A stretch of DNA of 64,000 nucleotides from Artemia franciscana (GCF_032884065.1 NW_027062862.1:31797-95796); one strand, 5' to 3'; counted from the first letter of the stretch, positions 45,742-61,468 are shown. Notes: a model not told the origin generated them from the sequence alone. A program made the numbers and translations.

Positions 45742-46975
45742 TCTATATATATAAAAATAAGTTGTCTGTGTGTCTGTCGAGTGACGTCAGGTGTGTCGAC
45801 TGACGTCATTGTAAGGATTGAGCTGTATGCGTCATGAAATTGTGTGTCGACTGACGTCATGTTTGTCAACTGATAAAATTACAGACCGGGACACAAATGA
45901 CGACCGGGACACGGGGATACAGGGAATATAAATGACGACCGGGACAAAGGGACACATCGTTAAAATAATGAGGTATAGATATGAATACGAATTGAAAATT
46001 TGTTTGTAGATCTATAAAATTTGCTAGTAGAAAATTTGCTAGTAAGATTTGCTAGTAGATATATAAAAGTACTAAAATTTGCTGGTAGACAGCAAACTCC
46101 AACAGCTAGTAGATATATATAAAAATAAGTTGTATGTGTGTCTGTCGATTAACGTCATGACTGTGTGTTGACTTACGTTATGTCTTGACGACTGACGAAA
46201 TTACAGACCTCGACATCGGGACACAAATGACGACCGGAACACCGGGACATAGGGAATAAAAATGACGAAAGGGACACTCAAAGAGAAAGCGACCAGGAGA
46301 CAAGGAATGTTCGATTAGCAATCACCATCAACAAAGCACCGGGACACAAATGACAACCGGGACGAAAATGATGACCGGGACACCGGGACACAGGGAATAT
46401 AAATGACGACCTCGACACTCAAAGAGAAAGTACAGACTGGGACACCGGGACACAAATGACGACCGGAATACTGGGAATATAAATGACGACCAGGACACAG
46501 GGACACAACTACAAGGGGGGGTGGCGGGGGGCACAGGGGGATATATAAATGACGACGGGGACACAGGGAATGTTTGATTAGCAATCAGCATCAACAAAGT
46601 TAAAGGGCAATCATTAGAATAATCAGGTATAGATCTGAATACGGATTGCTTTTCCCATGGACAATTTTATGTTGCATGTTCAAGAGTCGGTAAACCTAAT
46701 AATCTATTTATATGCACAAACAATGGGACATGGAAGAATGTTGTATATTCTTAAGTTTTACGTAGTTAAATTGGACAGCGAAGAATGTTGTATATTCGCA
46801 AGTTTTATGTAGTTCAAAAAATATATATATTTATATCTATCTCAATTCACAGGTGGGACACAGGGACACAACTACAATGGCAGGTAACTAATATGGCGTG
46901 TAACGACTTACGCGCGCGGGGGGCTTGGGGGCGCGATGCCCCCCCCGAGCCCCCCCCCCCCCCAACAGCTATATA
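45742..46975 (+). repeat. A+B dimer 12, short A
   Basis: B starts at 46110. A is only 368 bp because most of the minisatellite is deleted (GACGACCGGGACAAAGGGAC at about 45935). Confidence 0.9.
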
Positions 46976-48458
46976 TCTATATATATAAAAATAAGTTTTC
47001 TGTGTGTCTGTCGAGTGACGTCAGGTGTGTCGACTGACGTCATTGTAAGGATTGAGCTGTATGCGTCATGAAATTGTGTGTCGACTGACGTCATGTTTGT
47101 CAACTGATGAAATTACAGACCGGGACACAATGACGACCGGGACACGGGGATACAGGGAATATAAATGACGACCGGGAACCTCAAAGAGAAATTACAGACT
47201 GGGACACCGGGACACAGGGAATATAAATGACGACCGGGACACAGTGACACAACTACAAAGGGGACGACGGGGGTACAGGGAAGATATATAAATGACGACC
47301 GGGACACAAAAGGATTGTTCGAAGAGAAATTACAGACCGGGACACCGGGACACAAATGACGACCGGGACGCTGGGACACAGGGAATATAAATGACGACCG
47401 AGACACAGGGACTATAAATAACGACCGGGACAAAGGGACACATCGTTAAAATAATGAGGTATAGAACTGAATACGAATTGAAAATTTGTTTGTAGATCTA
47501 TAAAATTTGCTACTAGAAAATTTGCTAGTAAGATTTGCTAGTAGATATATAAAAGTACTAAAATTTGCCTGTAGAAAGCAAATTCCAACAGCTAGTAGAT
47601 ATATATAAAAATAAGTTGTATGTGTGTCTGTCGATTAACGTCATGATTGTGTGTTGACTTAAGTCATGTCTTGACGACTGACGAAATTACAGACCTCGAC
47701 ATCGGGACACAAATGGCGACCGGGACACCGGGACATAGGGAATAAAAAGGACGAAAGGGACACTCAAAGAGAAAGCGACCAGGAGACAAGGAAGGTTCGA
47801 TTAGCAATCACCATCAACAAAGCACCGGGACACAAATGACGACCGGGACGAAAATGATGACCGGGACACCGGGACACAGGGAATATAAATGACGACCTCG
47901 ACACTCAAAGAGAAAGTACAGACTGGGACACCGGGACACAAATGACGACCGGAATACTGGGAATATAAATGACGACCAGGACACAGGGACACAACTACAA
48001 GGGGGGTGCCGGGGGGCACAGGGGGATATATAAATGACGACGGGGACACAGGGAATGTTTGATTAGCAATCAGCATCAACAAAGTTAAAGGGCAATCATT
48101 AGAATAATCAGGTATAGATCTGAATACGGATTGCTTTTCCCATGGACAATTTTATGTTGCATGTTCAAGAGTCGGTAAACCTAACAATCTATTTATATGC
48201 ACAAACAATGGGACATGGAAGAATGTTGTATATTCTTAAGTTTTACGTAGTTAAATTGGACAGCGAAGAATGTTGTATATTCGCAAGTTTTATGTAGTTC
48301 AAAAAATATATATATTTATATCTATCTCAATTCACAGGTGGGACACAGGGACACAACTACAATGGCAGGTAACTAATATGGCGTGTAACGACTTACGCGC
48401 GCGGGGGGCTTGGGGGCGCGATGCCCCCCCCGATCCCCCCCCCCCCAACAGCTATATA
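46976..48458 (+). repeat. A+B dimer 13, variant type II
   Basis: B starts at 47596. The A tail has TACTAGAAAATTT and TTGCCTGTAGAAAGCAAA, which shortens the terminal stem to 7 bp. B has GACGACCGGGACGAAAATG and GGAAGGTTCGATTAG. These linked changes recur in dimers 17-19. Confidence 0.9.
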
Positions 48459-49907
48459 TCTATATATATAAAAATAAGTTGTCTGTGTGTCGGTCGAGTG
48501 ACGTCAGGTGTGTCGACTGACTTCATTGTAAGGATTGAGCTGTATGCGTCACGAAATTGTGTGTCGACTGACGTCATGTTTGTCAACTGATGAAATTACA
48601 GACCGGGACACAAATGACGACCGGGACACGGGAATACAGGGAATATAAATGACGACCGGGAACCTCAAAGAGAAATTACAGACTGGGACACCGGGACACA
48701 GGGAATATAAATGACGACCGGGACACAGTGACACAACTACAAAGGGGACGACGGGGGTACAGGGAAGATATATAAATGACGACCGGGACACAGGGATTGT
48801 TCGAAGAGAAATTACAGACCGGGACACCGGGACACAAATGACGACCGGGACGCTGGAACACATGGAATATAAATGACGACCGAGACACCGGGACAAAGGG
48901 ACACATCGTTAAAATAATGAGGTATAGATCTGAATACGAATTGAAAATTTGTTTGTAGATCTATAAAATTTGCTAGTAAGATTTGCTAGTAGATATATAA
49001 AAGTACTAAAATTTGCTGGTAGACAGCAAATTCCAACAGCTAGTAGATATATATAAAAATAAGTTGTATGTGTGTCTGTCGATTAACGTCATGATTGTGT
49101 GTTGACTTACGTCATGTCTTGACGACTGACGAAATTACAGACCTCGACATCGGGACACAAATGACGACCGGGACACCGGGACATAGGGAATAAAAATGAC
49201 GAAAGGGACACTCAAAGAGAAAGCGACCAGGAGACAAGGAATGTTCGATTAGCAATCACCATCAACAAAGCACCGGGACATAAATGACAACCGGGACGAA
49301 AATGATGACCGGGACACCGGGACACAGGGAATATAAATGATGACCTCGACACTCAAAGAGAAAGTACAGACTGGGACACCGGGACACAAATGACGACCGG
49401 AATACTGGGAATATAAATGGAGACCAGGACACAGGGACACAACCACAAGGGGGTGCCGGGGGGCACAGGGGGATATATAAATAACGACGGGGACACAGGG
49501 AATGTTTGATTAGCAATCAGCATCAACAAAGTTAAAGGGCAATCATTAGAATAATCAGGTATAGATCTGAATACGGATTGCTTTTCCCATGGACAATTTT
49601 ATGTTGCATGTTCAAGAGTCGGTAAACCTAACAATCTATTTATATGCACAAACAATGGGACATGGAAGAATGTTGTATATTCTTAAGTTTTACGTAGTTA
49701 AATTGGACAGCGAAGAATGTTGTATATTCGCAAGTTTTATGTAGTTCAAAAAATATATATATTTATATCTATCTCAATTCACAGGTGGGACACAGGGACA
49801 CAACTACAATGGCAGGTAACTAATATGGCGTGTAACGACTTACGCGCGCGGGGGGCTTGGGGGCGCGATGCCCCCCCCGAGCCCCCCCCCCCCCCAACAG
49901 CTATATA
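48459..49907 (+). repeat. A+B dimer 14
   Basis: B starts at 49044. A has lost one minisatellite block (about 48890) and one ATTTGCTAGTAG copy. Confidence 0.9.
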
Positions 49908-51386
49908 TCTATATATATAAAAATAAGTTGTCTGTGTGTCTGTCGAGTGACGTCAGGTGTGTCGACTGACGTCATTGTAAGGATTGAGCTGTATGCGTCA
50001 TGAAATTGTGTGTCGACTGACGTCATGTTTGTCAACTGATGAAATTACAGACCGGGACACAAATGACGACCGGGACACGGGGATACAGGGAATATAAATG
50101 ACGACCGGGAACCTCAAAGAGAAATTACAGACTGGGACACCGGGACACAGGGAATATAAATGACGACCGGGACACAGTGACACAACTACAAAGGGGACGA
50201 CGGGGGTACAGGGAAGATATATAAATGACGACCGGGACACAGGGATTGTTCGAAGAGAAATTACAGACCGGGACACCGGGACACAAATGACGACCGGGAC
50301 GCTGGGACACAGGGAATATAAATGACGACCGAGACACAGGGACTATAAATAACGACCGGGACAAAGGGACACATCGTTAAAATAATGAGGTATAGATCTG
50401 AATACGAATTGAAAATTTGTTTGTAGATCTATAAAATTTGCTAGTAGAAAATTTGCTAGTAAGATTTGCTAGTAGATATATAAAAGTACTAAAATTTGCT
50501 GGTAGACAGCAAATTCCAACAGCTAGTAGATATATATAAAAATAAGTTGTATGTGTGTCTGTCGATTAACGTCATGATTGTGTGTTGACTTACGTCATGT
50601 CTTGACGACTGACGAAATTACAGACCTCGACATCGGGACACAAATGACGACCGGGACACCGGGACATAGGGAATAAAAATGACGAAAGGGACACTCAAAG
50701 AGAAAGCGACCAGGAGACAAGGAATGTTCGATTAGCAATCACCATCAACAAAGCACCGGGACACAAATGACAACCGGGACGAAAATGATGACCGGGACAC
50801 CGGGACACAGGGAATATAAATGACGACCTCGACACTCAAAGAGAAAGTACAGACTGGGACACCGGGACACAAATGACGACTGGAATACTGGGAATATAAA
50901 TGACGACCAGGACACAGGGACACAACTACAAGGGGGGTGCCGGGGGGCACAGGGGGATATATAAATGACGACGGGGACACAGGGAATGTTTGATTAGCAA
51001 TCAGCATCATCAAAGTTAAAGGGCACTCATTAGAATAATCAGGTATAGATCTGAAAACGGATTGCTTTTCCCATGGACAATTTTATGTTTCATGTTCAAG
51101 AGTCGGTAAACCTAACAATCTATTTATATGCACAAACAATGGGACATGGAAGAATGTTGTATATTCTTAAGTTTTACGTAGTTAAATTGGACAGCGAAGA
51201 ATGTTGTATATTCGCAAGTTTTATGTAGTTCAAAAAATATATATATTTATATCTATCTCAATTCACAGGTGGGACACAGGGACACAACTACAATGGCTGG
51301 TAACTAATATGGCGTGTAACGACTTACGCGCGCGGGGGGCTTAGGGGCGCGATGCCCCCCGAGCCCCCCCCCCCAACATCTATATA
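49908..51386 (+). repeat. A+B dimer 15
   Basis: B starts at 50527. Standard, close to consensus in both monomers. Confidence 0.9.
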
Positions 51387-52866
51387 TCTATATATATAAA
51401 AATAAGTTGTCTTTGTGTCTGTCGAGTGACGTCAGGTGTGTCGACTGACGTCATTGTAAGGATTGAGCTGTATGCGTCATGAAATTGTGTGTCGACTGAC
51501 GTCATGTTTGTCAACTGATGAAATTACAGACCGGGACACAAATGACGACCGGGAAACGGGGATACAGTGAATATAAATGACGACCGGGAACCTCAAAGAG
51601 AAATTACAGACTGGGACACCGGGACACAGGGAATATAAATGACGACCGGGACACAGTGACACAACTACAAAAGGGACGACGGGGTTACAGGGAAGAGATA
51701 TAAATGACGACCGGGACACAGGGATTGTTCGAAGAGAAATTACAGACCGGGACACCGGGACACAAATGACGACCGGGACGCTGGGACACAGGGAATATAA
51801 ATGACGACCGAGACACAGGGACTATAAATAACGACCGGGACAAAGGGACACATCGTTAAAATAATGAGGTATAGATCTGAATACGAATTGAAAATTTGTT
51901 TGTAGATCTATAAAATTTGCTAGTAGAAAATTTGCTAGTAAGATTTGCTAGTAGATATATAAAAGTACTAAAATTTGCTGGTAGACAGCAAATTCCAACA
52001 GCTAGTAGATATATATAAAAATAAGTTGTATGTGTGTCTGTCGATTAACGTCATGATTGTGTGTTGACTTACGTCATGTCTTGACGACTGACGAAATTAC
52101 AGACCTCGACATCGGGACACAAATGACGACCGGGACACCGGGACATAGGGAATAAAATGACGAAAGGGACACTCAAAGAGAAAGCGACCAGGAGACAAGG
52201 AATGTTCGATTAGCAATCACCATCAACAAAGCACCGGGACACAAATGACAACCGGGACGAAAATGATGACCGGGACACCGGGACACAGGGAATATAAATG
52301 ACGACCTCGACACTCAAAGAGAAAGTACAGACTGGGACACCGGGACACAAATGACGACCGGAATACTGGGAATATAAATGACGACCAGGACACAGGGACA
52401 CAACTACAAGGGGGATGCCGGGGGGCACAGGGGGATATATAAATGACGACGGGGACACAGGGAATGTTTGATTAGCAATCAGCATCAACAAAGTTAAAGG
52501 GCAATCATTAGAATAATCAGGTATAGATCTGAATACGGATTGCTTTTCCCATGGACAATTTTATGTTGCATGTTCAAGAGTCGGTAAACCTAACAATCTA
52601 TTTATATGCACAAACAATGGGACATGGAAGAATGTTGTATATTCTTAAGTTTTACGTAGTTAAATTGGACAGCGAAGAATGTTGTATATTCGCAAGTTTT
52701 ATGTAGTTCAAAAAAAATATATATTTATATCTATCTCAATTCACAGGTGGGACACAGGGACACAACTACAATGGCAGGTAACTAATATGGCGTGTAACGA
52801 CTTACGCGCGCGGGGGGCTTGGGGGCGCGATGCCCCCCCCCCGAGCCCCCCCCCAACAGCTATATA
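51387..52866 (+). repeat. A+B dimer 16
   Basis: B starts at 52006. The preceding B end is CAACATCTATATATC as in dimer 2-3. Confidence 0.9.
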
Positions 52867-54239
52867 TCTATATATATAAATAAGTTGTCTGTGTGTCTGT
52901 CGAGTGACGTCAGGTGTGTCGACTGACGTCATTGTAAGGATTGAGCTGTATGCGTCATGAAATTGTGTGTCGACTGACGTCATGTTTGTCAACTGATGAA
53001 ATTACAGACCGGGACACAATGACGACCGGGACACGGGGATACAGGGAATATAAATGACGACCGGGAACCTTAAAGAGAAATTACGGACTGGGACACCGGG
53101 ACACAGGGAATATAAATGACGACCGGGACACAGTGACACAACTACAAAGGGGACGACGGGGGTACAGGGAAGATATATAAATGACGACCGGGACACAGGG
53201 ATTGTTCGAAGAGAAATTACAGACCGGGACACCGGGACACAAATGACGACCGGGACGCTGGGACACAGGGAATATAAATGACGACCGAGACACAGGGACT
53301 ATAAATAACGACCGGGACAAAGGGACACATCGTTAAAATAATGAGGTATAGATCTGAACACGAGTTGAAAATTTGTTTGTAGATCTATAAAATTTGCTAC
53401 TAGAAAATTTGCTAGTAAGATTTGCTAGTAGATATATAAAAGTACTAAAATTTGCCTGTAGAAAGCAAATTCCAACAGCTAGTAGATATATATAAAAATA
53501 AGTTGTATGTGTGTCTGTCGATTAACGTCATGATTGTGTGTTGACTTACGTCATGTCTTGACGACTGACGAAATTACAGACCTCGACATCGGGACACAAA
53601 TGACGACCGGGACACCGGGACATAGGGAATAAATATGACGAAAGGGACACTCAAAGAGAAAGCGACCAGGAGACAAGGAAGGTTCGATTAGCAATCACCA
53701 TCAACAAAGCACCGGGACACAAATGACGACCGGGACGAAAATGATGACCGGGACACCGGGACACAGGGAATATAAATGACGACCTTGACACTCAAAGAGA
53801 AAGTACAGACTGGGACACCGGGACACAAATGACGACCGGAATACTGGGAATATAAATGACGACAAAGTTAAAGGGCAATCATTAGAATAATCAGGTATAG
53901 ATCTGAATACGGATTGCTTTTCCCATGGACAATTTTATATTGCATGTTCAAGAGTCGGTAAACCTAACAATCTATTTATATGCACAAACAATGGGACATG
54001 GAAGAATATTGTATATTCTTAAGTTTTACGTAGTTAAATTGGACAGCGAAGAATGTTGTATATTCGCAAGTTTTATGTAGTTCAAAAAATATATATATTT
54101 ATATCTATCTCAATTCACAGGTGGGACACAGGGACACAACTACAATGGCAGGTAACTAATATGGCGTGTAACGACTTACGCGCGCGGGGGGCTTGGGGGC
54201 GCGATGCCCCCCCGAGCCCCCCCCCCCAACAGCTATATA
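52867..54239 (+). repeat. A+B dimer 17, type II with B deletion
   Basis: B starts at 53483. B has lost about 105 bp so that GAATATAAATGACGAC joins AAAGTTAAAGGGC at about 53865. The A tail and minisatellite are type II. Confidence 0.9.
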
Positions 54240-55617
54240 TCTATATATATAAAAATAAGTTGTCTGTGTGTCTGTCGAGTGACGTCAGGTGTGTCGACTG
54301 ACGTCATTGTAAGGATTGAGCTGTATGCGTCATGAAATTGTGTGTCGACTGACGTCATGTTTGTCAACTGATGAAATTACAGACCGGGACACAATGACGA
54401 CCGGGACACGGGGATACAGGGAATATAAATGACGACCGGGAACCTTAAAGAGAAATTACAGACTGGGACACCGGGACACAGGGAATATAAATGACGACCG
54501 GGACACAGTGACACAACTACAAAGGGGACGACGGGGGTACAGGGAAGATATATAAATGACGACCGGGACACAGGGATTGTTCGAAGAGAAATTACAGACC
54601 GGGACACCGGGACACAAATGACGACCGGGACGCTGGGACACAGGGAATATAAATGACGACCGAGACACAGGGACTATAAATAACGACCGGGACAAAGGGA
54701 CACATCGTTAAAATAATGAGGTATAGATCTGAACACGAATTGAAAATTTGTTTGTAGATCTATAAAATTTGCTACTAGAAAATTTGCTAGTAAGATTTGC
54801 TAGTAGATATATAAAAGTACTAAAATTTGCCTGTAGAAAGCAAATTCCAACAGCTAGTAGATATATATAAAAATAAGTTGTATGTGTGTCTGTCGATTAA
54901 CGTCATGATTGTGTGTTGACTTACGTCATGTCTTGACGACTGACGAAATTACAGACCTCGACATCGGGACACAAATGACGACCGGGACACCGGGACATAG
55001 GGAATAAAAATGACGAAAGGGACACTCAAAGAGAAAGCGACCAGGAGACAAGGAAGGTTCGATTAGCAATCACCATCAACAAAGCACCGGGACACAAATG
55101 ACGACCGGGACGAAAATGATGACCGGGACACCGGGACACAGGGAATATAAATGACGACCTCGACACTCAAAGAGAAAGTACAGACTGGGACACCGGGACA
55201 CAAATGACGACCGGAATACTGGGAATATAAATGACGACAAAGTTAAAGGGCAATCATTAGAATAATCAGGTATAGATCTGAATACGGATTGCTTTTCCCA
55301 TGGACAATTTTATATTGCATGTTCAAGAGTCGGTAAACCTAACAATCTATTTATATGCACAAACAATGGGACATGGAAGAATATTGTATATTCTTAAGTT
55401 TTACGTAGTTAAATTGGACAGCGAAGAATGTTGTATATTCGCAAGTTTTATGTAGTTCAAAAAATATATATATTTATATCTATCTCAATTCACAGGTGGG
55501 ACACAGGGACACAACTACAATGGCAGGTAACTAATATGGCGTGTAACGACTTACGCGCGCGGGGGGCTTGGGGGCGCGATGCCCCCCCGAGCCCCCCCCC
55601 CCCCCAACAGCTATATA
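54240..55617 (+). repeat. A+B dimer 18, type II with the same B deletion
   Basis: B starts at 54858. It shares the exact 105-bp deletion (about 55239) and the TTTTATATTGCATG relic variant with dimer 17, so the two are recent tandem copies. Confidence 0.9.
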
Positions 55618-57101
55618 TCTATATATATAAAAATAAGTTGTCTGTGTGTCTGTCGAGTGACGTCAGGTGTGTCGACTGACGTCATTGTAAGGATTGAGCT
55701 GTATGCGTCATGAAATTGTGTGTCGACTGACGTCATGTTTGTCAACTGATGAAATTACAGACCGGGACACAATGACGACCGGGACACGGGGATACAGGGA
55801 ATATAAATGACGACCGGGAACCTTAAAGAGAAATTACAGACTGGGACACCGGGACACAGGGAATATAAATGACGACCGGGACACAGTGACACAACTACAA
55901 AGGGGACGACGGGGGTACAGGGAAGATATATAAATGACGACCGGGACACAGGGATTGTTCGAAGAGAAATTACAGACCGGACACCGGGACACAAATGACG
56001 ACCGGGACGCTGGGACACAGGGAATATAAATGACGACCGAGACACAGGGACTATAAATAACGACCGGGACAAAGGGACACATCGTTAAAATAATGAGGTA
56101 TAGATCTGAACACGAATTGAAAATTTGTTTGTAGATCTATAAAATTTGCTACTAGAAAATTTGCTAGTAAGATTTGCTAGTAGATATATAAAAGTACTAA
56201 AATTTGCCTGTAGAAAGCAAATTCCAACAGCTAGTAGATATATATAAAAATAAGTTGTATGTGTGTCTGTCGATTAACGTCATGATTGTGTGTTGACTTA
56301 CGTCATGTCTTGACGACTGACGAAATTACAGACCTCGACATCGGGACACAAATGACGACCGGGACACCGGGACATAGGGAATAAAAATGACGAAAGGGAC
56401 ACTCAAAGAGAAAGCGACCAGGAGACAAGGAAGGTTCGATTAGCAATCACCATCAACAAAGCACCGGGACACAAATGACGACCGGGACGAAAATGATGAC
56501 CGGGACACCGGGACACAGGGAATATAAATGACGACCTCGACACTCAAAGAGAAAGTACAGACTGGGACACCGGGACACAAATGACGACCGGAATACTGGG
56601 AATATAAATGACGACCAGGACACAGGGACACAACTACAAGGGGGTGCCGGGGGGCACAGGGGGATATATAAATGACGACGGGACACAGGGAATGTTTGAT
56701 TAGCAATCAGCATCAACAAAGTTAAAGGGCAATCATTAGAATAATCAGGTATAGATCTGAATACGGATTGCTTTTCCCATGGACAATATTATATTGCATG
56801 TTCAAGAGTCGGTAAACCTAACAATCTATTTATATGCACAAACAATGGGACATGGAAGAATATTGTATATTCTTAAGTTTTACGTAGTTAAATTGGACAG
56901 CGAAGAATGTTGTATATTCGCAAGTTTTATGTAGTTCAAAAAATATATATATTTATATCTATCTCAATTCACAGGTGGGACACAGGGACACAACTACAAT
57001 GGCAGGTAACTAATATGGCGTGTAACGACTTACGCGCGCGGGGGGCTTGGGGGCGCGATGCCCCCCCCCCCCGAGCCCCCCCCCCCCCCAACAGCTATAT
57101 A
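55618..57101 (+). repeat. A+B dimer 19, type II
   Basis: B starts at 56235 and is full length. It shares the type II A tail and the TATATTGCATG and AAGAATATTGTATATTC relic variants with dimers 17 and 18. Confidence 0.9.
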
Positions 57102-58561
57102 TCTATATATATAAAAAATAAGTTGTCTGTGTGTCGTCGAGTGACGTCAGGTGTGTCGACTGACGTCATTGTAAGGATTGAGCTGTATGCGTCATGAAAT
57201 TGTGTGTCTACTGACGTCATGTTTGTCAACTGATGAAAATACAGACCGGGACACAAATGACGACCGGGACACGGGGATACAGGGAATATAAATGACGACC
57301 GGGAACCTCAAAGAGAAATTACAGACTGGGGCACCGGGACACAGGGAATATAAATGACGACCGGGACACAGTGACACAACTACAAAGGGGACGACGGGGG
57401 TACAGGGAAGATATATAAATGACGACCGGGACACAGGGATTGTTCGAAGAGAAATTACAGACCGGGACACCGGGACACAAATGACGACCGGGACGCTGGG
57501 ACACAGGGAATATAAATGACGACCGAGACACAGGGACTATAAATAACGACCGGGACAAAGGGACACATCGTTAAAATAATGAGGTATAGATCTGAATACG
57601 AATTGAAAATTTGTTTGTAGATCTATAAAATTTGCTATAGAAAATTTGCTAGTAAGATTTGCTAGTAGATATATAAAAGTACTAAAATTTGCTGGTAGAC
57701 AGCAAATTCCAACAGCTAGTAGATATATATAAAAATAAGTTGTATGTGTGTCTGTCGATTAACGTCATGATTGTGTGTTGACTTACGTCATGTCTTGACG
57801 ACTGACGAAATTACAGACCTCGACATCGGGACACAAATGACGACCGGGACACCGGGACATAGGGAATAAAAATGACGAAAGGGACACTCAAAGAGAAAGC
57901 GACCAGGAGACTGGGACACCGCACCGGGACACAAATGACGACCGGGACGAAAATGATGACCGGGACACCGGGACACAGGGAATATAAATGACGACCTCGA
58001 CACTCAAAGAGAAAGTACAGACTGGGACACCGGGACACAAATGACGACCGGAATACTGGGAATATAAATGACGACCAGGACACAGGGACACAACTACAAG
58101 GGGGTGCCGGGGGGCACAGGGGGATATATAAATGACGACGGGACACAGGGAATGTTTGATTAGCAATCAGCATCAACAAAGTTAAAGGGCAATCATTAGA
58201 ATAATCAGGTATAGATCTGAATACGGATTGCTTTTCCCATGGACAATTTTATGTTGCATGTTCAAGAGTCGGTAAACCTAACAATCTATTTATATGCACA
58301 AACAATGGGACATGGAAGAATGTTGTATATTCTTAAGTTTTACGTAGTTAAATTGGACAGCGAAGAATGTTGTATATTCGCAAGTTTTATGTAGTTCAAA
58401 AAATATATATATTTATATCTATCTCAATTCACAGGTGGGACACAGGGACACAACTACAATGGCAGGTAACTAATATGGCGTGTAACGACTTACGCACGCG
58501 GGGGGCTTGGGGGCGCGATGCCCCCCCCCCCCCGAGCCCCCCCCCCTCCAACAGCTATATA
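57102..58561 (+). repeat. A+B dimer 20, mixed type
   Basis: B starts at 57720. A is standard but B has the type II GACGACCGGGACG, consistent with recombination between types. B lacks the GTTCGATTAGCAATCACC piece (about 57911). Confidence 0.9.
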
Positions 58562-59988
58562 TCTATATATATAAAAATAAGTTGTCTGTGTGGCTGTCGA
58601 GTGACGTCAGGTGTGTCGACTGACGTCATTGTAAGGATTGAGCTGTACGCGTCATGAAATTGTGTGTCGACTGACGTCATGTTTGTCAACTGATGAAATT
58701 ACAGACCGGGACACAAATGACGACCGGGAAACGGGGATACAGGGAATATAAATGACGACCGGGACACAGTGACACAACTACAAAGGGGACGACGGGGGTA
58801 CAGGGAAGATATATAAATGACGACCGGGACACAGGGATTGTTCGAAGAGAAATTACAGACCGGGACACCGGGACACAAATGACGACCGGGACGCTGGGAC
58901 ACAGGGAATATAAATGATGACCGAGACACAGGGACTATAAATAACGACCGGGACAAAGGGACACATCGTTAAAATAATGAGGTATAGATCTGAATACGAA
59001 TTGAAAATTTGTTTGTAGATCTATAAAATTTGCTAGTAGAAAATTTGCTAGTAAGATTTGCTAGTAGATATATAAAAGTACTAAAATTTGCTGGTAGACA
59101 GCAAATTCCAACAGCTAGTAGATATATATATATAAATAAGTTGTATGTGTGTCAGTCGATTAACGTCATGATTGTGTGTTGACTTACGTCATGTCTTGAC
59201 GACTGACGAAATTACAGACCTCGACATCGGGACACAAATGACGACCGGGACACCGGGACATAGGGAATAAAAATGACGAAAGGGACACTCAAAGAGAAAG
59301 CGACCAGGAGACAAGGAATGTTCGATTAGCAATCACCATCAACAAAGCACCGGGACACAAATGACAACCGGGACGAAAATGATGACCGGGACACCGGGAC
59401 ACAGGGAATATAAATGACGACCTCGACACTCAAAGAGAAAGTACAGACTGGGACACCGGGACACAAATGACGACCGGAATACTGGGAATATAAATGACGA
59501 CCAGGACACAGGGACACAACTACAAGGGGGGTGCCGGGGGGCACAGGGGGATATATAAATGACGACGGGGACACAGGGAATGTTTGATTAGCAATCAGCA
59601 TCAACAAAGTTAAAGGGCAATCATTAGAATAATCAGGTATAGATCTGAATACGGATTGCTTTTCCCATGGACAATTTTATGTTGCATGTTCAAGAGTCGG
59701 TAAACCTAACAATCTATTTATATGCACAAACAATGGGACATGGAAGAATGTTGTATATTCTTAAGTTTTACGTAGTTAAATTGGACAGCGAAGAATGTTG
59801 TATATTCGCAAGTTTTATGTAGTTCAAAAAATATATATATTTATATCTATCTCAATTCACAGGTGGGACACAGGGACACAACTACAATGGCAGGTAACTA
59901 ATATGGCGTGTAACGACTTACGCGCGCGGGGGGCTTGGGGGCGCGATGCCCCCCCCCCCCCTAGCCCCCCCCCCCCAACAGCTATATA
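58562..59988 (+). repeat. A+B dimer 21
   Basis: B starts at 59119. A is 557 bp, having lost a minisatellite block at about 58755. The B 5' end is TAGATATATATATATAAATA. Confidence 0.9.
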
Positions 59989-61468
59989 TCTATATATATA
60001 AAAATAAGTTGTCTGTGTGTCTGTCGAGTGACGTCAGGTGTGTCGACTGACGTCATTGTAAGGATTGAGCTGTATGCGTCATGAAATTGTGTGTCGACTG
60101 ACGTCATGTTTGTCAACTGATGAAATTACAGACCGGGACACAAATGACGACCGGGACACGGGGATACAGGGAATATAAATGACGACCGGGAACCTCAAAG
60201 AGAAATTACAGACTGGGACACCGGGACACAGGGAATATAAATGACGACCGGGACACAGTGACATAACTACAAAGGGGACGACGGGGGTACAGGGAAGATA
60301 TATAAATGACGACCGGGACACAGGGATTGTTCGAAGAGAAATTACAGACCGGGACACCGGGACACAAATGACGACCGGGACGCTGGGACACAGGGAATAT
60401 AAATGACGACCGAGACACAGGGACTATAAATAACGACCGGGACAAAGGGACACATCGTTAAAATAATGAGGTATAGATCTGAATACGAATTGAAAATTTG
60501 TTTGTAGATCTATAAAATTTGCTAGTAGAAAATTTGCTAGTAAGATTTGCTAGTAGATATATAAAAGTACTAAAATTTGCTGGTAGACAGCAAATTCCAA
60601 CAGCTAGTAGATATATATAAAAATAAGTTGTATGTGTGTCTGTCGATTAACGTCATGATTGTGTGTTGATTTACGTCATGTCTTGACGACTGACGAAATT
60701 ACAGACCTCGACATCGGGACACAAATGACGACCGGGACACCGGGACATAGGGAATAAAAATGACGAAAGGGACACTCAAAGAGAAAGCGACCAGGAGACA
60801 AGGAATGTTCGATTAGCAATCACCATCAACAAAGCACCGGGACACAAATGACAACCGGGACGAAAATGATGACCGGGACACCGGGACACAGGGAATATAA
60901 ATGACGACCTCGACACTCAAAGAGAAAGTACAGACTGGGACACCGGGACACAAATGACGACCGGAATACTGGGAATATAAATGACGACCAGGACACAGGG
61001 ACACAACTACAAGGGGGGTGCCGGGGGGCACAGGGGGATATATAAATGACGACGGGGACACAGGGAATGTTTGATTAGCAATCAGCATCAACAAAGTTAA
61101 AGGGCAATCATTAGAATAATCAGGTATAGATCTGAATACGGATTGCTTTTCCCATGGACAATTTTATGTTGCATGTTCAAGAGTCGGTAAACCTAACAAT
61201 CTATTTATATGCACAAACAATGGGACATGGAAGAATGTTGTATATTCTTAAGTTTTACGTAGTTAAATTGGACAGCAAAGAATGTTGTATATTCGCAAGT
61301 TTTATGTAGTTCAAAAAATATATATATTTATATCTATCTCAATTCACAGGTGGGACACAGGGACACAACTACAATGGCAGGTAACTAATATGGCGTGTAA
61401 CGACTTACGCGCGCGGGGGGCTTGGGGGCGCGATGCCCCCCGAGCCCCCCCCCCCCAACAGCTATATA
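59989..61468 (+). repeat. A+B dimer 22
   Basis: B starts at 60608. Standard. The preceding B end has CCCCTAGCCC in its C tract, a chance CTAG within the hairpin. Confidence 0.9.
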
